A DNA stretch of 64,000 nucleotides from Sphingomonas sp. (GTDB taxonomy: Bacteria; Pseudomonadota; Alphaproteobacteria; Sphingomonadales; Sphingomonadaceae), in NCBI RefSeq assembly GCF_017744835.1, contig NZ_JAGIAM010000004.1:414566-478565 (forward strand). Reading direction: 5' to 3'. A program made the translations under genes and the position numbers. The notes under the pieces were generated by a model. The model saw only the letters and a program-made list of their open reading frames with translations. It did no database searches and was not told the DNA's origin. Shown piece by piece: positions 27,912-36,827 of the stretch (its first letter is position 1; each line of letters starts with the position of its first letter).

Positions 27912-30443
27912 ATGTCGATCCGTTACGCGCTGCTCGCGCTCGCCAGTCCGCTCGCGCTGATCGCGCCCGCGCATGCGCAGGACGCCGCGCCGGCCGCGCC
28001 GCAAGGCGACGGCGAGATCGTGGTCACCGCGCAGCTGCGCGAGCAGCGGCCGATCGAAGTGCCCTTCGCGCTCACCGCCTATGAAGGCAGCTTCCTCCAG
28101 GACCTCGGCATCACCGAGTTCGACCGGCTCGGCCAGTTCGTCCCCGGCTTCGACGTGCAGAACCAGTCGCCTAACAATCCCGGCTTCGTGATGCGCGGCA
28201 TCACGTCGGACTCGGGCACCGCGTACAACGAGCCGCGCGTCTCGGTCTTCCAGGACGGCGTGTCGATCTCCAAGTCGCGCGGCTCCTATGTCGAGCTGTT
28301 CGACATGGAGCGGGTCGAGATCGCCAAGGGTCCGCAGTCGACGCTCTACGGCCGCGGCGCGCTGATTGGCGCAGTCAATCTGGTCCAGGCCAAGGCTGAC
28401 CCCGAGAACGGCTTCGGCTATCTCTATGGCCAGTACGGCAATTACGACGCGTGGCGGATCGATCAGACGGTCAACCTGCCGCTCGGCGGCGACGTCGGCC
28501 TGCGCGTCGCCTCGCGCATCCGCGAGCGCAGCGGCACGGTCGAGAACCTGCTCGGCGGCGAGGATTTCAACGGCATCAAGTCCGAGGCGGTGCGCGGATC
28601 GCTGCGCTGGGCGCCCGGCGCGCTGACCTTCGACCTGATCGGCAACTACCAGCACGACCGCGCCACCGGCACGTCGTTCAAGTCGATCGCCTATGATCCG
28701 ACCGACCCGGTGACCGGCGCAGTGATCGGCGACCGCGGCCGCACTTCGGGCGCGGCGCTGGCGCCTGGCGCGGGGTTCGAGGGCGGCAAGCGGCTGGGCC
28801 TCGACCGCGACGTGTGGGGCGTGACCGGCATCGCCAACTATGAATTCTCGAGCCACCTGTCGCTCAACGCGATCGGATCGTACCGCGAGTTCGCCGGCAT
28901 CGAGATCTTCGACGCCGACGGCATCTCGCTCCCTGCGCTCACTGCCGCCGAGGACGCGCAGGGCGACCAGACGATGGGCACGCTGCGCCTGACTTACAGC
29001 GACGACCGGCTGACCGCCTTCGCCGGCGGCACTTATTATCGCGAGAACGGCTTCCAGCGCACGCCGTCGCAGTTCGACGAGCGCGTGCTTCTCGCGCGGC
29101 TGACCAACACGCTGAACGGCGGCCCGGCGCTCCCCGGCCGCCCCGCAACCCAGCCGGCGCCGAGCGCAGTGTTCGGCAACACGGCCTTCACCGGCGCACT
29201 GCTCCAGGGCGTCGCCGCGGCCTATGGCGTGACGCTTCCGACGGCGCAGGCGCGCGCGATCGCGGCCAACCTCAAGCCCGGCCATTACGAGACCAGCACC
29301 AACTTCGGCCGCACCGAGAGCTGGGACCTGTTCGCCGACGCGACCTTCAACATCACCCCCGCCTTCCAGATCGGCGGCGGCGTGCGCTGGTCGCACGACG
29401 ACAAGACCACCGGCTATCAGTCGGCGGTGCTCAACGGCCGCTCGATCCTGGGCGGCTTCATCGGCGCGATGACCCAGCCGGCCGCGACACGCACTGCGCT
29501 GCTCCAGGCGCTGGCAGCGCCGGGTGCCGCGACCATCCCGCCCTCGGCGCTCTTCCCGGTGCCGCTGTTCGGCCTGGGCGCGCAGCCGACCGGCACCAAC
29601 GGGCAGCGCTATGACGCCGACCTGACCGATGACGGCTTCACCTGGCGCGCGATCGCCCGCTACGAGCTTTCGCCCGAGGCGAGCCTCTACGCCAATTACG
29701 CGCGCGGCCGACGTCCCGAAGTGCTGAGCGTCGCTCCGCCGGCGGCGCCCGGCGGCGCGGCCCGCTTCAGCGTGCTGCCGTCCGAGACTGTCGACAGCTA
29801 CGAAGTCGGCGCCAAGACGGCGCTCGCCAACCACAGCCTCTTCCTCGATGGCTCGGCCTTCTATTACCGCTACGCCAATTTCCAGACGACCGAGCAGCAG
29901 GGCACGACCTTCGTCACGGTCAACGCCGGCCGCGCCGAGACCTATGGCTTCGAAGGACAAGTGACCTGGCGGCCGGCCGATTGGGCCAAGGTGTTCGGCA
30001 CCTACGCCTTCAACCACAGCCGCTTCTCGAGCGGCGCGCGCGAAGGCAATCGCTTCCGCCTCTCGCCCGATCACAGCGCCTCGCTGGGCGTCGCGCTGAG
30101 CGTGCCCGCCGAGGGCGTGAAGATCGACTTCACGCCGAGCGTCACGTGGCAGTCCGAAGTCTTCTTCGACGACGACAACGATCTGCCCGGCCTGCAGGCG
30201 GGCAACCTCGTGCCCGACACGGTGCAGGACGAGCGCCAGGGCGGCTATGCGCTGGTCGACGCGCGGCTCGGCTTCGAGACGCCCAACGGCCGCTGGCGGA
30301 TCGAGGGCTTCGTCACCAACCTGCTCGACAAGGCGTACATCAAGGACGCGGGCAACACCGGCGACAGCATCGGCATGCCCACCTTCATCGCGGGCGAGCC
30401 GCGCATGTACGGCGTCGCGCTGAGCCTGAAGATCGGCGACTAA
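27912..30443 (+). CDS. TonB-dependent receptor, substrate unknown
   Basis: An 843-residue outer-membrane receptor. The signal peptide ends APAHAQ (residue 23), followed by the TonB-box-like EIVVTAQ, a plug domain (VMRGITSDSG, GPQSTLYGRGALIGAVN) and a long barrel ending YGVALSLKIGD. A Pro/Ala-rich insert lies near residues 400-430 and again near 510-560. The start follows GGGGGAA. Sequence alone does not tell whether the ligand is a siderophore, vitamin or carbohydrate. The divergent aldehyde dehydrogenase is the only functional hint. Confidence 0.92.
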   Translation: MSIRYALLALASPLALIAPAHAQDAAPAAPQGDGEIVVTAQLREQRPIEVPFALTAYEGSFLQDLGITEFDRLGQFVPGFDVQNQSPNNPGFVMRGITSDSGTAYNEPRVSVFQDGVSISKSRGSYVELFDMERVEIAKGPQSTLYGRGALIGAVNLVQAKADPENGFGYLYGQYGNYDAWRIDQTVNLPLGGDVGLRVASRIRERSGTVENLLGGEDFNGIKSEAVRGSLRWAPGALTFDLIGNYQHDRATGTSFKSIAYDPTDPVTGAVIGDRGRTSGAALAPGAGFEGGKRLGLDRDVWGVTGIANYEFSSHLSLNAIGSYREFAGIEIFDADGISLPALTAAEDAQGDQTMGTLRLTYSDDRLTAFAGGTYYRENGFQRTPSQFDERVLLARLTNTLNGGPALPGRPATQPAPSAVFGNTAFTGALLQGVAAAYGVTLPTAQARAIAANLKPGHYETSTNFGRTESWDLFADATFNITPAFQIGGGVRWSHDDKTTGYQSAVLNGRSILGGFIGAMTQPAATRTALLQALAAPGAATIPPSALFPVPLFGLGAQPTGTNGQRYDADLTDDGFTWRAIARYELSPEASLYANYARGRRPEVLSVAPPAAPGGAARFSVLPSETVDSYEVGAKTALANHSLFLDGSAFYYRYANFQTTEQQGTTFVTVNAGRAETYGFEGQVTWRPADWAKVFGTYAFNHSRFSSGAREGNRFRLSPDHSASLGVALSVPAEGVKIDFTPSVTWQSEVFFDDDNDLPGLQAGNLVPDTVQDERQGGYALVDARLGFETPNGRWRIEGFVTNLLDKAYIKDAGNTGDSIGMPTFIAGEPRMYGVALSLKIGD

Positions 30444-30460
30444 GGCTCCTCTAGTACCCC

Positions 30461-30541
30461 GGTGAAGGCGGGGGCCCAGTTACGATCTCGTCTGGAAGGT
30501 TTTCCTGCCCGACCAGGCGTAACTGGGCCCCGGCCTTCGCC
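30461..30541. repeat. 81-bp inverted repeat of the CCCCGGNGAAGGC type
   Basis: The left arm at 30461-30484 and the right arm at 30518-30541 are complementary over 24 bp with two mismatches; each contains CCCAGTTACG or its complement. The loop holds TCTGG and CCAGG, which can pair further. It lies between the convergent receptor and S24 repressor genes. It looks like an intergenic REP element that may double as a terminator. Confidence 0.85.
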
Positions 30542-30560
30542 TGGCCGTCGGGCGGGCCCC

Positions 30561-31184
30561 TCAAACCAGCGCCCGGCTGAACCAGACCACGCGCCCGATC
30601 ACTTCCACCTCCCCGCGCCCGCACAGCCGGGTCGGATAGACGGAATTGTCGCTCACCACTTCCACGCCGCCCACCGCCGGGCGCAGCCTTTTGACCATCA
30701 GCGTGCCGTCAAGGCGGATCACGAAGATCCCGCCCTTCCCCTTCACGTCGCGCCGGTCGCCGTCGACGAGTATCTCGTCGCCGTCGGATAGCGTCGGCTC
30801 CATCGAATCACCCTCGACGCGGATGATCGAGGCCGCCCCAGCGCGCACCCCCAGCGCGCGCAGCAGCGCGGGCGAGAGCAGCGCCGGCGCGCGCCGTGCC
30901 TCCTCCTCGGCGATCCGCCCCGGCCCCGCCGAAGCGCCGAGATCGAGCCGCGCCACTTCCACCAGCCCCTCGGGTGCCGGCCCGCCCAGCCGCGCATCGG
31001 GCACGCCGAAATAGCGCGCGAGCAGCGCCCGGTCGGCCTCGGCCAGCAGCCGCGGCGTCCCCCGCTTCAGATATTGCTGCAGATAGGCCGGGTTGCGCCC
31101 GATCACGCGCGACAGCTCGCTCAGGCTCGCGCCCTGCTCCGCCATCAGCGCCTCCAGCGCGGCCCTCTGCTCGTCACCATCCAT
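30561..31184 (-). CDS. S24/LexA-like self-cleaving repressor
   Basis: 207 residues. The N-terminus (about 12-45) is a helix-turn-helix (ASLSELSRVIGRNPAYLQQYL). The C-terminal half is an S24 peptidase domain with the catalytic Ser in VEGDSMEPTL (near residue 125) and Lys in LMVKRLRP (near 168). A cleavage loop with ALGVRAGAAS precedes it. Members repress phage- or stress-type promoters and inactivate themselves when RecA filaments form. Its own promoter region carries TAGGATTTTTCCTA, which recurs at three other loci in this window. Confidence 0.9.
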   Translation of the reverse strand: MDGDEQRAALEALMAEQGASLSELSRVIGRNPAYLQQYLKRGTPRLLAEADRALLARYFGVPDARLGGPAPEGLVEVARLDLGASAGPGRIAEEEARRAPALLSPALLRALGVRAGAASIIRVEGDSMEPTLSDGDEILVDGDRRDVKGKGGIFVIRLDGTLMVKRLRPAVGGVEVVSDNSVYPTRLCGRGEVEVIGRVVWFSRALV

Positions 31185-31199
31185 GAATCATCCTTACCA

Positions 31200-31227
31200 T
31201 AGGATTTTTCCTAGACAAGTAGGATTT
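31200..31227. promoter_or_regulatory. Candidate S24-repressor operator
   Basis: TAGGATTTTTCCTA (31200-31213) is a palindrome 15 bases upstream of the repressor ATG. A second TAGGATTT starts exactly 20 bp on, at 31220, towards the divergent small gene. On the minus strand TTGTTC-N16-TAGGAA could be the repressor promoter, with its -10 inside the palindrome, which would give autoregulation. Confidence 0.6.
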
Positions 31228-31270
31228 GAGAACAAAACATGCACGTAACCGGCGACTCGGAGGAGTAAGG

Positions 31271-31453
31271 ATGTGCGTGCAACGGAAGATCGAGAAGTTT
31301 CTGCGGCGGACCGACATGGCCCCGACGCGGTTCGGCCGGCTGGCCATCGGCGACCCCCGGCTCGTCCACGATTTGCGACGTGGGCGCGAGCCGCGGCCGC
31401 GCATGGTCGCGCGGATCGAGGCGTTCCTCGCCGCGCAGGAGCAGGCGCAATGA
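31271..31453 (+). CDS. Small helix-turn-helix-like protein
   Basis: 60 basic residues, all helical: VQRKIEKFLRRTDM, then APTRFGRLAIGDPRLVHDL, which has the shape of a Cro/XRE-type DNA-binding helix pair, and a C-terminal helix (RMVARIEAFLAAQEQ). ATG 31271 is preceded by GGAGTAAGG. It is divergent from the S24 repressor across the TAGGATTT operator and overlaps the next gene by ATGA, so it may be a partner or antagonist of the repressor. Function not established. Confidence 0.7.
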   Translation: MCVQRKIEKFLRRTDMAPTRFGRLAIGDPRLVHDLRRGREPRPRMVARIEAFLAAQEQAQ

Positions 31454-31764
31454 GCCGCGGCCCCGATGCCGCGACGCTGCTCGGGCGCGCGCTGGTCGCC
31501 GCGTCCGAGCGCGCGGGCTGCCCGGTGAGCCTCGCCGAATCGGACTGGACCCGCTGGGCGAGCGCCACCTTCACCGGCGCGCGGCACGGCATCACGCTGG
31601 TCGGCACGCATTCGAGCGCGCTCGACGCCTGGATCGCCGCGCTGCCCGAGGCCGAGTTCGCGCTGCACGGCCATCTCGTCGCCGATCTTCAGTTGGTGCG
31701 TGTCCGCCGCGCGGGCGCCGCGCTGACTGCCGAGATCGAAGTGCTGACGGTCGAGCGGCGCTGA
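31450..31764 (+). CDS. Hypothetical protein coupled to the small HTH gene
   Basis: 104 residues with no signal peptide or membrane helix. An N-terminal helix (GPDAATLLGRALVAASERAG) is followed by a mixed alpha/beta part with TFTGARHGITLVG and a beta-rich C-terminus. I do not recognise a family. It shares a four-base ATGA overlap with the preceding HTH gene and is followed by the iteron pair at 31791. Confidence 0.65.
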   Translation: MSRGPDAATLLGRALVAASERAGCPVSLAESDWTRWASATFTGARHGITLVGTHSSALDAWIAALPEAEFALHGHLVADLQLVRVRRAGAALTAEIEVLTVERR

Positions 31765-31790
31765 TGGCGGCGCGAAAACCCGGGGGAGGG

Positions 31791-31808
31791 TGTCGACTTT
31801 GTCCACTT
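31791..31808. repeat. Two TGTCSACTT iterons downstream of the S24 block
   Basis: TGTCGACTT (31791-31799) and TGTCCACTT (31800-31808) are adjacent direct repeats of nine bases, preceded by GGAGGG. The same iteron is found at 40.3, 54.3 and 63.55 kb, each time on the same side of a TAGGATTTnnCCTr palindrome. Confidence 0.75.
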
Positions 31809-31833
31809 CCGCGTGGGGCGGAAGCGGCGCGGT

Positions 31834-32805
31834 TCAGGCCTGGCGGGCGAGGTTGCGCAGCGTGACCAGCGCGTCCTCGAGCCCACGCTCGCGCTGGCGG
31901 CGCTCGACTCGCTCGGGGGCGGGCGCAGGTGCCGGCCCGGTCTCGCGCCCGCTCGCCAGCCCGTGGCGGATCATGCCGCGTTCGAGCCGCTCGAGCAGCG
32001 CATGGACGGACGCCTCGGTCTCGGGGCGCATGATGGGTTCTTCGGTCATCACGGGGGCCGTCACCGGAGCCTCGGCCGGCGCCGGCACATCGACGCTCGG
32101 GCGCACCGGCGGAGTCAGCTCGAAGATCTCGAAGCGCTCGCGAATCTCGGGCTGCGGCTTGGCGCGCAGCGGCGAAAGCTTGACTGGCGGCGGCAACGGC
32201 ACGTCGGGGATTGCGTGCGGATCGAAGGCGGCGAGCGGCTGGGAGAAATCCTGCGGCAGCGCGCGCTCGGCGGGCTCGGGCTCAGGCACGACCACGGGGG
32301 CCGGCGCAACTTCGGGTTCGGGCGCCGGGCGCACTGCCACCGGCGCTTGGGGCACCAGGGATGCCTCGGCCGCGCGTCCGATCTTCAGCCCCTCCTCCGC
32401 CTGCTCGGCGCAGACTTCGAGGAAAGGCGTTCCCAGGTCGCGCATCGCGAACAGCGGCGGACGCGGCGGGGCGTCGGGATGCGCGTCGGCGCGGCGCAGC
32501 ACCGGCGTGTTGAGCAGATATTCGTCGCTCTCGTCGGCCTCGGCCTCGACGCCCAGCGTGATCCCGCGCGAGCCGATCAGCACGAACAGCGCGAGCCAGG
32601 AGAAGCCGGCGACCACGCCGCCCGCGCCCAGCGCGAGCAGCGCCCGCGCGGTCGTGCCCAGCGGCGGCTCGGCGGCGGCGATCACTGCCGGAAGCCCGCT
32701 CGCCATCACCATGGATTCGAGCGTCGCGCCGGGGACGACCAGCGCGGCCGCCGCGGCGGCGACTCCCAACAGGGTGGCAAGGACGGGCGCGAGCGGCAGG
32801 TTCAT
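31834..32805 (-). CDS. Membrane protein with a long Pro/Glu-rich cytoplasmic region
   Basis: 323 residues. Two hydrophobic segments lie at about residues 5-26 and 58-78, then a low-complexity tail rich in Pro, Ala and Glu (APAPVVVPEPEPAE near residue 180) ends in a charged helix. No domain is recognised. Its ATG overlaps the stop of the glycosyltransferase by ATGA, so the two are one leftward unit and it may take part in the same polysaccharide pathway. Confidence 0.75.
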   Translation of the reverse strand: MNLPLAPVLATLLGVAAAAAALVVPGATLESMVMASGLPAVIAAAEPPLGTTARALLALGAGGVVAGFSWLALFVLIGSRGITLGVEAEADESDEYLLNTPVLRRADAHPDAPPRPPLFAMRDLGTPFLEVCAEQAEEGLKIGRAAEASLVPQAPVAVRPAPEPEVAPAPVVVPEPEPAERALPQDFSQPLAAFDPHAIPDVPLPPPVKLSPLRAKPQPEIRERFEIFELTPPVRPSVDVPAPAEAPVTAPVMTEEPIMRPETEASVHALLERLERGMIRHGLASGRETGPAPAPAPERVERRQRERGLEDALVTLRNLARQA

Positions 32806-34043
32806 GCGTTCACCGGGGACGTGGGCGACCAAGGGACGTTCATCGACTCTATCTTAGAAAGTTTTTGGTAAACAGAGTCATACCGAGCGACGTTTGACGC
32901 CCAGTTTCGTTCCGCCTCGACGAAGGCGCGGCCCCGGTCGCGGCGGGATTCCCAGCCTTGTTTCGCCTCGAAAAGCCCGGCGACCGAGCGGGCGAGCGCG
33001 GCGGGATCGTCGGGGGCGAAAAGCGTGCCGGTGTCGCCGTCGCGAATCAGCTCGCGGTGCCCGCCGACGTCCGATGCCGCGACCAGCCGGCGCTGCGCCA
33101 TGGCCTCGAGCGGCTTCAGCGGCGTCACCAGGTCGGTCAGCCGCATGTGCTTGCGCGGATACACGAGCACGTCGACCAGGCTGTAGTAGCGCTCGACCTG
33201 ATCGTGCGGCACGCGACCGACGAAGCGGATGCGATCGGCGACCGGAGAGGCCTCGGCCTGCGCCCGGAGCGCCGCCTCCATCGGCCCGCCGCCGACCAGC
33301 ACCAGCCGCATCGATGGCCGCGCCGCGACCAGCGCGGGCATCGCCTCGATCAGCACGTCGAGCCCCTCATAGTCGTAGAAGGAGCCAATGAAGCCGATCG
33401 TTTCCGCCCCCGCGACCCCCAGCTCGGCCGCCAGCGCCGCATCATGCGGCAGCGGCTCGCCGAACAGGGTCAGGTCGACGCCATTGGGCGAGATCATGAT
33501 CTTGCCCGGATCGACTCCGCGCGCCACCAGGTCGCGCTTCAGCCCCTCGCAGATCACCGCGACGGCATCGGCCTTGCGCACCGCCCGCGTCTCGAGCGCG
33601 CGCGTGGCGCGATACTTCAGGCTGCCCTCGCGCCCGGTGCCGTTGCCCACCGCGGCGTCTTCCCAGAAGGCGCGGATCTCATACAGCAGCGGCAGCCCCA
33701 GCCGGTCGGCCACGCGCTGCGCCGCCATCGCGTCGAGCACCGGCGAATGGGCATGGAGCACGTCGGGGCGCCACTTGCGCGCCACCGCTTCGATCCGCCG
33801 CGCGAAGGCCGCGACCTCGCGCAGCTCGCCGATCACCGGCGGACCCGAATTGACCCGCGGGGTGCGGTGGAATCGGATTCCGTCGATCGTCTCTTCGTCG
33901 GTGTCGAACTTGCCGTGCCGGCAGCCCGTCACCGCCGCCACCTCATGACCGTGCGCGATCTGGGCCTTGAGAATCGCTCGGGTCCGGAAGGTGTAGCCGC
34001 TGTGGAGCGGCAGCCCATGGTCGAGGATGTGGAGGATCCGCAT
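32802..34043 (-). CDS. Glycosyltransferase, exosortase A-associated type (GT4)
   Basis: 413 residues of the GT-B fold. The N-terminus MRILHILDHGLPLHSGYTFR is the hallmark of the XrtA/PEP-CTERM-associated glycosyltransferase family (TIGR04063 as I recall). The C-terminal nucleotide-sugar site shows GFIGSFYDYEGLD near 230 and PLKPLEAMAQRRLVAAS with the E-x7-E-like segment near 320. It would add a sugar to a lipid-linked exopolysaccharide on the cytoplasmic side. ATG 34043 was chosen by alignment of the N-terminus; a few codons upstream are also open. Confidence 0.9.
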   Translation of the reverse strand: MRILHILDHGLPLHSGYTFRTRAILKAQIAHGHEVAAVTGCRHGKFDTDEETIDGIRFHRTPRVNSGPPVIGELREVAAFARRIEAVARKWRPDVLHAHSPVLDAMAAQRVADRLGLPLLYEIRAFWEDAAVGNGTGREGSLKYRATRALETRAVRKADAVAVICEGLKRDLVARGVDPGKIMISPNGVDLTLFGEPLPHDAALAAELGVAGAETIGFIGSFYDYEGLDVLIEAMPALVAARPSMRLVLVGGGPMEAALRAQAEASPVADRIRFVGRVPHDQVERYYSLVDVLVYPRKHMRLTDLVTPLKPLEAMAQRRLVAASDVGGHRELIRDGDTGTLFAPDDPAALARSVAGLFEAKQGWESRRDRGRAFVEAERNWASNVARYDSVYQKLSKIESMNVPWSPTSPVNA

Positions 34044-34127
34044 GGCCGCCCTCTGCCACGCGAGCACTTAACGGCGCGTCAACTAGGTCGCGCTACACGA
34101 GGGCACGAAGGAGCGGCGGACGGGCAG

Positions 34128-34274
34128 ATGATCGACAATTTCGCGCTTGGCCTCAGCCACGGCCTGATGCTGCTCGCCGCCTGGCTGCTGCTCCGCCGCC
34201 CCGATCTCGACCGCGAGTCCGGCCCGCACGACGTCGACCCCCGCAAGCGCCGCTGGGGCAAGCCCGGTGCGTGA
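34128..34274 (+). CDS. Short single-helix protein upstream of the ligase gene
   Basis: 48 residues: one membrane-like helix (about 5-22), then a polar tail rich in Asp and Arg ending RRWGKPGA. It starts at ATG 34128 and overlaps the ligase start by eight bases, so it may be translationally coupled. It is too short to assign and could be a leader that couples translation to the ligase gene. Confidence 0.45.
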   Translation: MIDNFALGLSHGLMLLAAWLLLRRPDLDRESGPHDVDPRKRRWGKPGA

Positions 34275-35616
34275 CTATGCCTTCGTCCTCTTCCTCGTCG
34301 CTCTTCTCGGCATGGGCCTGCGCCGGCCGTTCCTGTTCGTCCTCGCCTATGCCTATATCGACATCGTCTCGCCCCAGCGGCTGACCTGGCTGCTGCTCAA
34401 TTCGATCCCGATCTCGCTGATCACCGTCGCGCTGGCGGTGCTCGGCTGGCTGGCGTTCGACGACAAGCGCGACGTCCGAGTCGCCCCGCGCCAGTTCCTG
34501 ATCCTGCTGCTGCTCGGCTATTGCTGGTACACCACCGCCCATGCCGACTTCCCCGTCGACGCGAAGTTCAAATGGGACTGGGTGTGGAAGGCACTGGCCT
34601 TTGCCGCCTTCCTGCCGCTGACACTGCGTACCCGGCTGCGTATCGAGGCGCTGCTGCTGTTCATGGTGCTCTCGGCCGCCTCGATCATCATCGTCGGCGG
34701 GATCAAGACGATCCTCTCGGGCGGCGGCTATGGCGAGCTCAATCTGATGATCGACAATAATTCCGGGCTCTACGAAGGCAGCACCATCTCGACCGTCGCG
34801 ATCGCGATCATCCCGCTGATCCTGTGGTTCACGCGCCACGGTACGATTTTCGCCCCCGACTGGCGGGTGAAGGCTTTCGCCTACGCCCTCGTCTTCGCCT
34901 GCCTGCTGATCCCGGTGGGCACTTCGACGCGCACGGGCCTGCTCTGCATCGGGCTGCTCGCGCTGCTGCTGCTGCGCGATGCCAGGCGCAAGGTCGCCTA
35001 TATCGGCGCGCTCGGCTTCCTCGGCCTGATCGCGGTGCCTTTCCTTCCCTCGGCCTTCACCGAACGGATGGGAACGATCAAGACCTACCAAGCGGACTCA
35101 TCGGCCTCGACCCGCCTCGCCGTGTGGCAGTGGACGATGGAATACGCCAAGTCGCATCCGATGGGCGGCGGGTTCGAGGCCTATCGCCAGAACCAGATCC
35201 GCTACGAGAAGGTCTCGGTGGTCGAGGCCGGCGGCCAGGCCACCGTGGCGCGCAGTCTCGAGGTCGATAAGGCCCGCGCCTATCACAGTGCCTATTTCGA
35301 GATGCTCGGCGAGCAGGGCTATCCCGGCCTGGCGCTGTGGCTGCTGATCAGCGCGATCGGCATCTTCCGCATGGAGCTGCTCCGCCGTCGCTACCGGAGC
35401 CCGGAGCCCGGGCTCGAGTGGGTCTCGCCGCTCGCCTCGGCGCTGCAGAGCGCGCACATCATCTACCTGCTCGGCGCCGCCTTCATCGCGATTGCCTTCC
35501 AGCCCTTCGTCTACATGCTGATCGGCGCGCAGATCGGGCTCGACACCTATGTCGCGCGCAAGCGAGCCGAGAGCGCGTGGCGCCCGATGCGCAAGCCGCA
35601 GCTGGCGCCGGCATGA
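34267..35616 (+). CDS. Exosortase A-associated O-antigen ligase-like (Wzy/WaaL family) protein
   Basis: A 449-residue polytopic membrane protein of the Wzy_C/O-antigen ligase superfamily, specifically the XrtA-associated putative O-glycosylation ligase (TIGR03097 as I recall). It has about ten helices. The large periplasmic loop near residues 270-350 contains STRLAVWQWTMEYAKSHPMGGG and EAYRQNQIRYE. It probably polymerises or ligates a surface glycan. It starts with GTG at 34267. The stop overlaps the acyltransferase ATG by four bases. Confidence 0.88.
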   Translation: MRDYAFVLFLVALLGMGLRRPFLFVLAYAYIDIVSPQRLTWLLLNSIPISLITVALAVLGWLAFDDKRDVRVAPRQFLILLLLGYCWYTTAHADFPVDAKFKWDWVWKALAFAAFLPLTLRTRLRIEALLLFMVLSAASIIIVGGIKTILSGGGYGELNLMIDNNSGLYEGSTISTVAIAIIPLILWFTRHGTIFAPDWRVKAFAYALVFACLLIPVGTSTRTGLLCIGLLALLLLRDARRKVAYIGALGFLGLIAVPFLPSAFTERMGTIKTYQADSSASTRLAVWQWTMEYAKSHPMGGGFEAYRQNQIRYEKVSVVEAGGQATVARSLEVDKARAYHSAYFEMLGEQGYPGLALWLLISAIGIFRMELLRRRYRSPEPGLEWVSPLASALQSAHIIYLLGAAFIAIAFQPFVYMLIGAQIGLDTYVARKRAESAWRPMRKPQLAPA

Positions 35617-36827
35617 CTGAGCTCCGCGCCCTCACCTCGGCGCGCGGAATCGCGGCGTGGTTGGTCGTGCTCTTCCACTTGCGCCAGTCGATCGCAGGCC
35701 TGCCAGCGCCCGCCGCGGCGCTGCTCGGCAAGGGCTATCTCGCGGTCGACTTCTTCTTCCTGCTCTCCGGAATGGTGATCTGGCTCGCCTATGCCGATCG
35801 GCTGCGCGAGGGCGGGCTGCGCGCCGTCCCCGATTTCCTCCGCCGCCGCGTCGCACGCATCTGGCCGCTCCACGCCGTCATGCTCGGCGTGGCGCTGGCG
35901 CTGGCGCTGCTGCTCGCCGCCACCGGCCGCCCGGCGCCGCCATATCCGATGGCCGAACTGCCGCTCCATCTGCTGCTGCTCCAGAACTGGGGCTTCACCG
36001 ATGCGCTCGCCTGGAACGACCCGGCCTGGTCGATCTCGTGCGAGCTCGGCGCCTATCTCCTCTTCCCGCTGCTCGCGCTGGCGATCGACTGGCGGCGCGT
36101 TCCCACCCCCGCCGTGCTGGCCGCGATCGCCGCCTTGCTGGTGCTGCTCCACGCCGTCTTCACCGCACGCTCCGCCGCCGACCTTGGCGAGGATATTCCA
36201 CACCTGGGGCTGATCCGCTGCATTCTCGAATTCGCCTGCGGCACTGCGGTCGGCGCGCTCTGGCTGCGCTGGCACGGCGCGTGGCGGGCGCCCGCCGCCC
36301 TCGCCGCCTCGGCCGCGCTGCTCCTGCTGCTCGCGCCACTGGGCGAGACACTGCGCGTTCCCGCCGCCTTCGCCGCGCTGCTGCTCGCGCTCGCGCTCAC
36401 CGCCGGCCGGAGCCGCAACCCGCTCGAGGCGCGGCCGCTCCACTGGCTCGGCGAGGTCAGCTATGCGACCTATCTCGCCCATTACCCGCTGTGGTTCGCC
36501 TTCAAGCTCGCGCTGGTCGCCGATCCGACCGCGGTCCCGCCTGCGCTGATTGCGCTCTATCTCCTCCTCGTCCTCGCCGCCTCGGCAACGCTCCACCATC
36601 TGCTCGAGCGCCCCGCCCAGCGCTGGCTCAACACCCTCCGCCTCGGAACGAAGGCCCCCTCCCGTGCATTCCCGATGCGCCGCGAGGAGGGCCGATGCCG
36701 CACGACGAAATCGTCTATGTCGATGATCAGCAACCGGGAATCACCCGTCGAAAGGTCCGCCACGGCTGGGGCTATTGGGGCCCGGACGGCGAGCGGATCA
36801 CCGACCGCGACGAAATCGACCGGCTGA
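35613..36827 (+). CDS. Acyltransferase-3 family membrane O-acetyltransferase
   Basis: 404 residues. The family signature ELRALTSARGIAAWLVVLFH opens the protein, with the catalytic-type His at residue 21, followed by FFFLLSGMVIW and about ten helices. It would O-acetylate the polysaccharide made by the neighbouring genes. The family-like part ends near residue 350 (LLERPAQRWLN). The remaining 55 residues run out of frame through the first 133 bp of the topoisomerase gene, and this tail looks like translated noise (Ser/Arg/Thr-rich). Confidence 0.85.
   Translation: MTELRALTSARGIAAWLVVLFHLRQSIAGLPAPAAALLGKGYLAVDFFFLLSGMVIWLAYADRLREGGLRAVPDFLRRRVARIWPLHAVMLGVALALALLLAATGRPAPPYPMAELPLHLLLLQNWGFTDALAWNDPAWSISCELGAYLLFPLLALAIDWRRVPTPAVLAAIAALLVLLHAVFTARSAADLGEDIPHLGLIRCILEFACGTAVGALWLRWHGAWRAPAALAASAALLLLLAPLGETLRVPAAFAALLLALALTAGRSRNPLEARPLHWLGEVSYATYLAHYPLWFAFKLALVADPTAVPPALIALYLLLVLAASATLHHLLERPAQRWLNTLRLGTKAPSRAFPMRREEGRCRTTKSSMSMISNRESPVERSATAGAIGARTASGSPTATKSTG

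Noticed and set aside
26334..30074. A single 1246-codon minus-strand frame covering the aldehyde dehydrogenase and the antisense of the TonB receptor
   Set aside because: Only the last 474 codons are the real dehydrogenase; the rest is antisense to a signal-peptide-bearing receptor.
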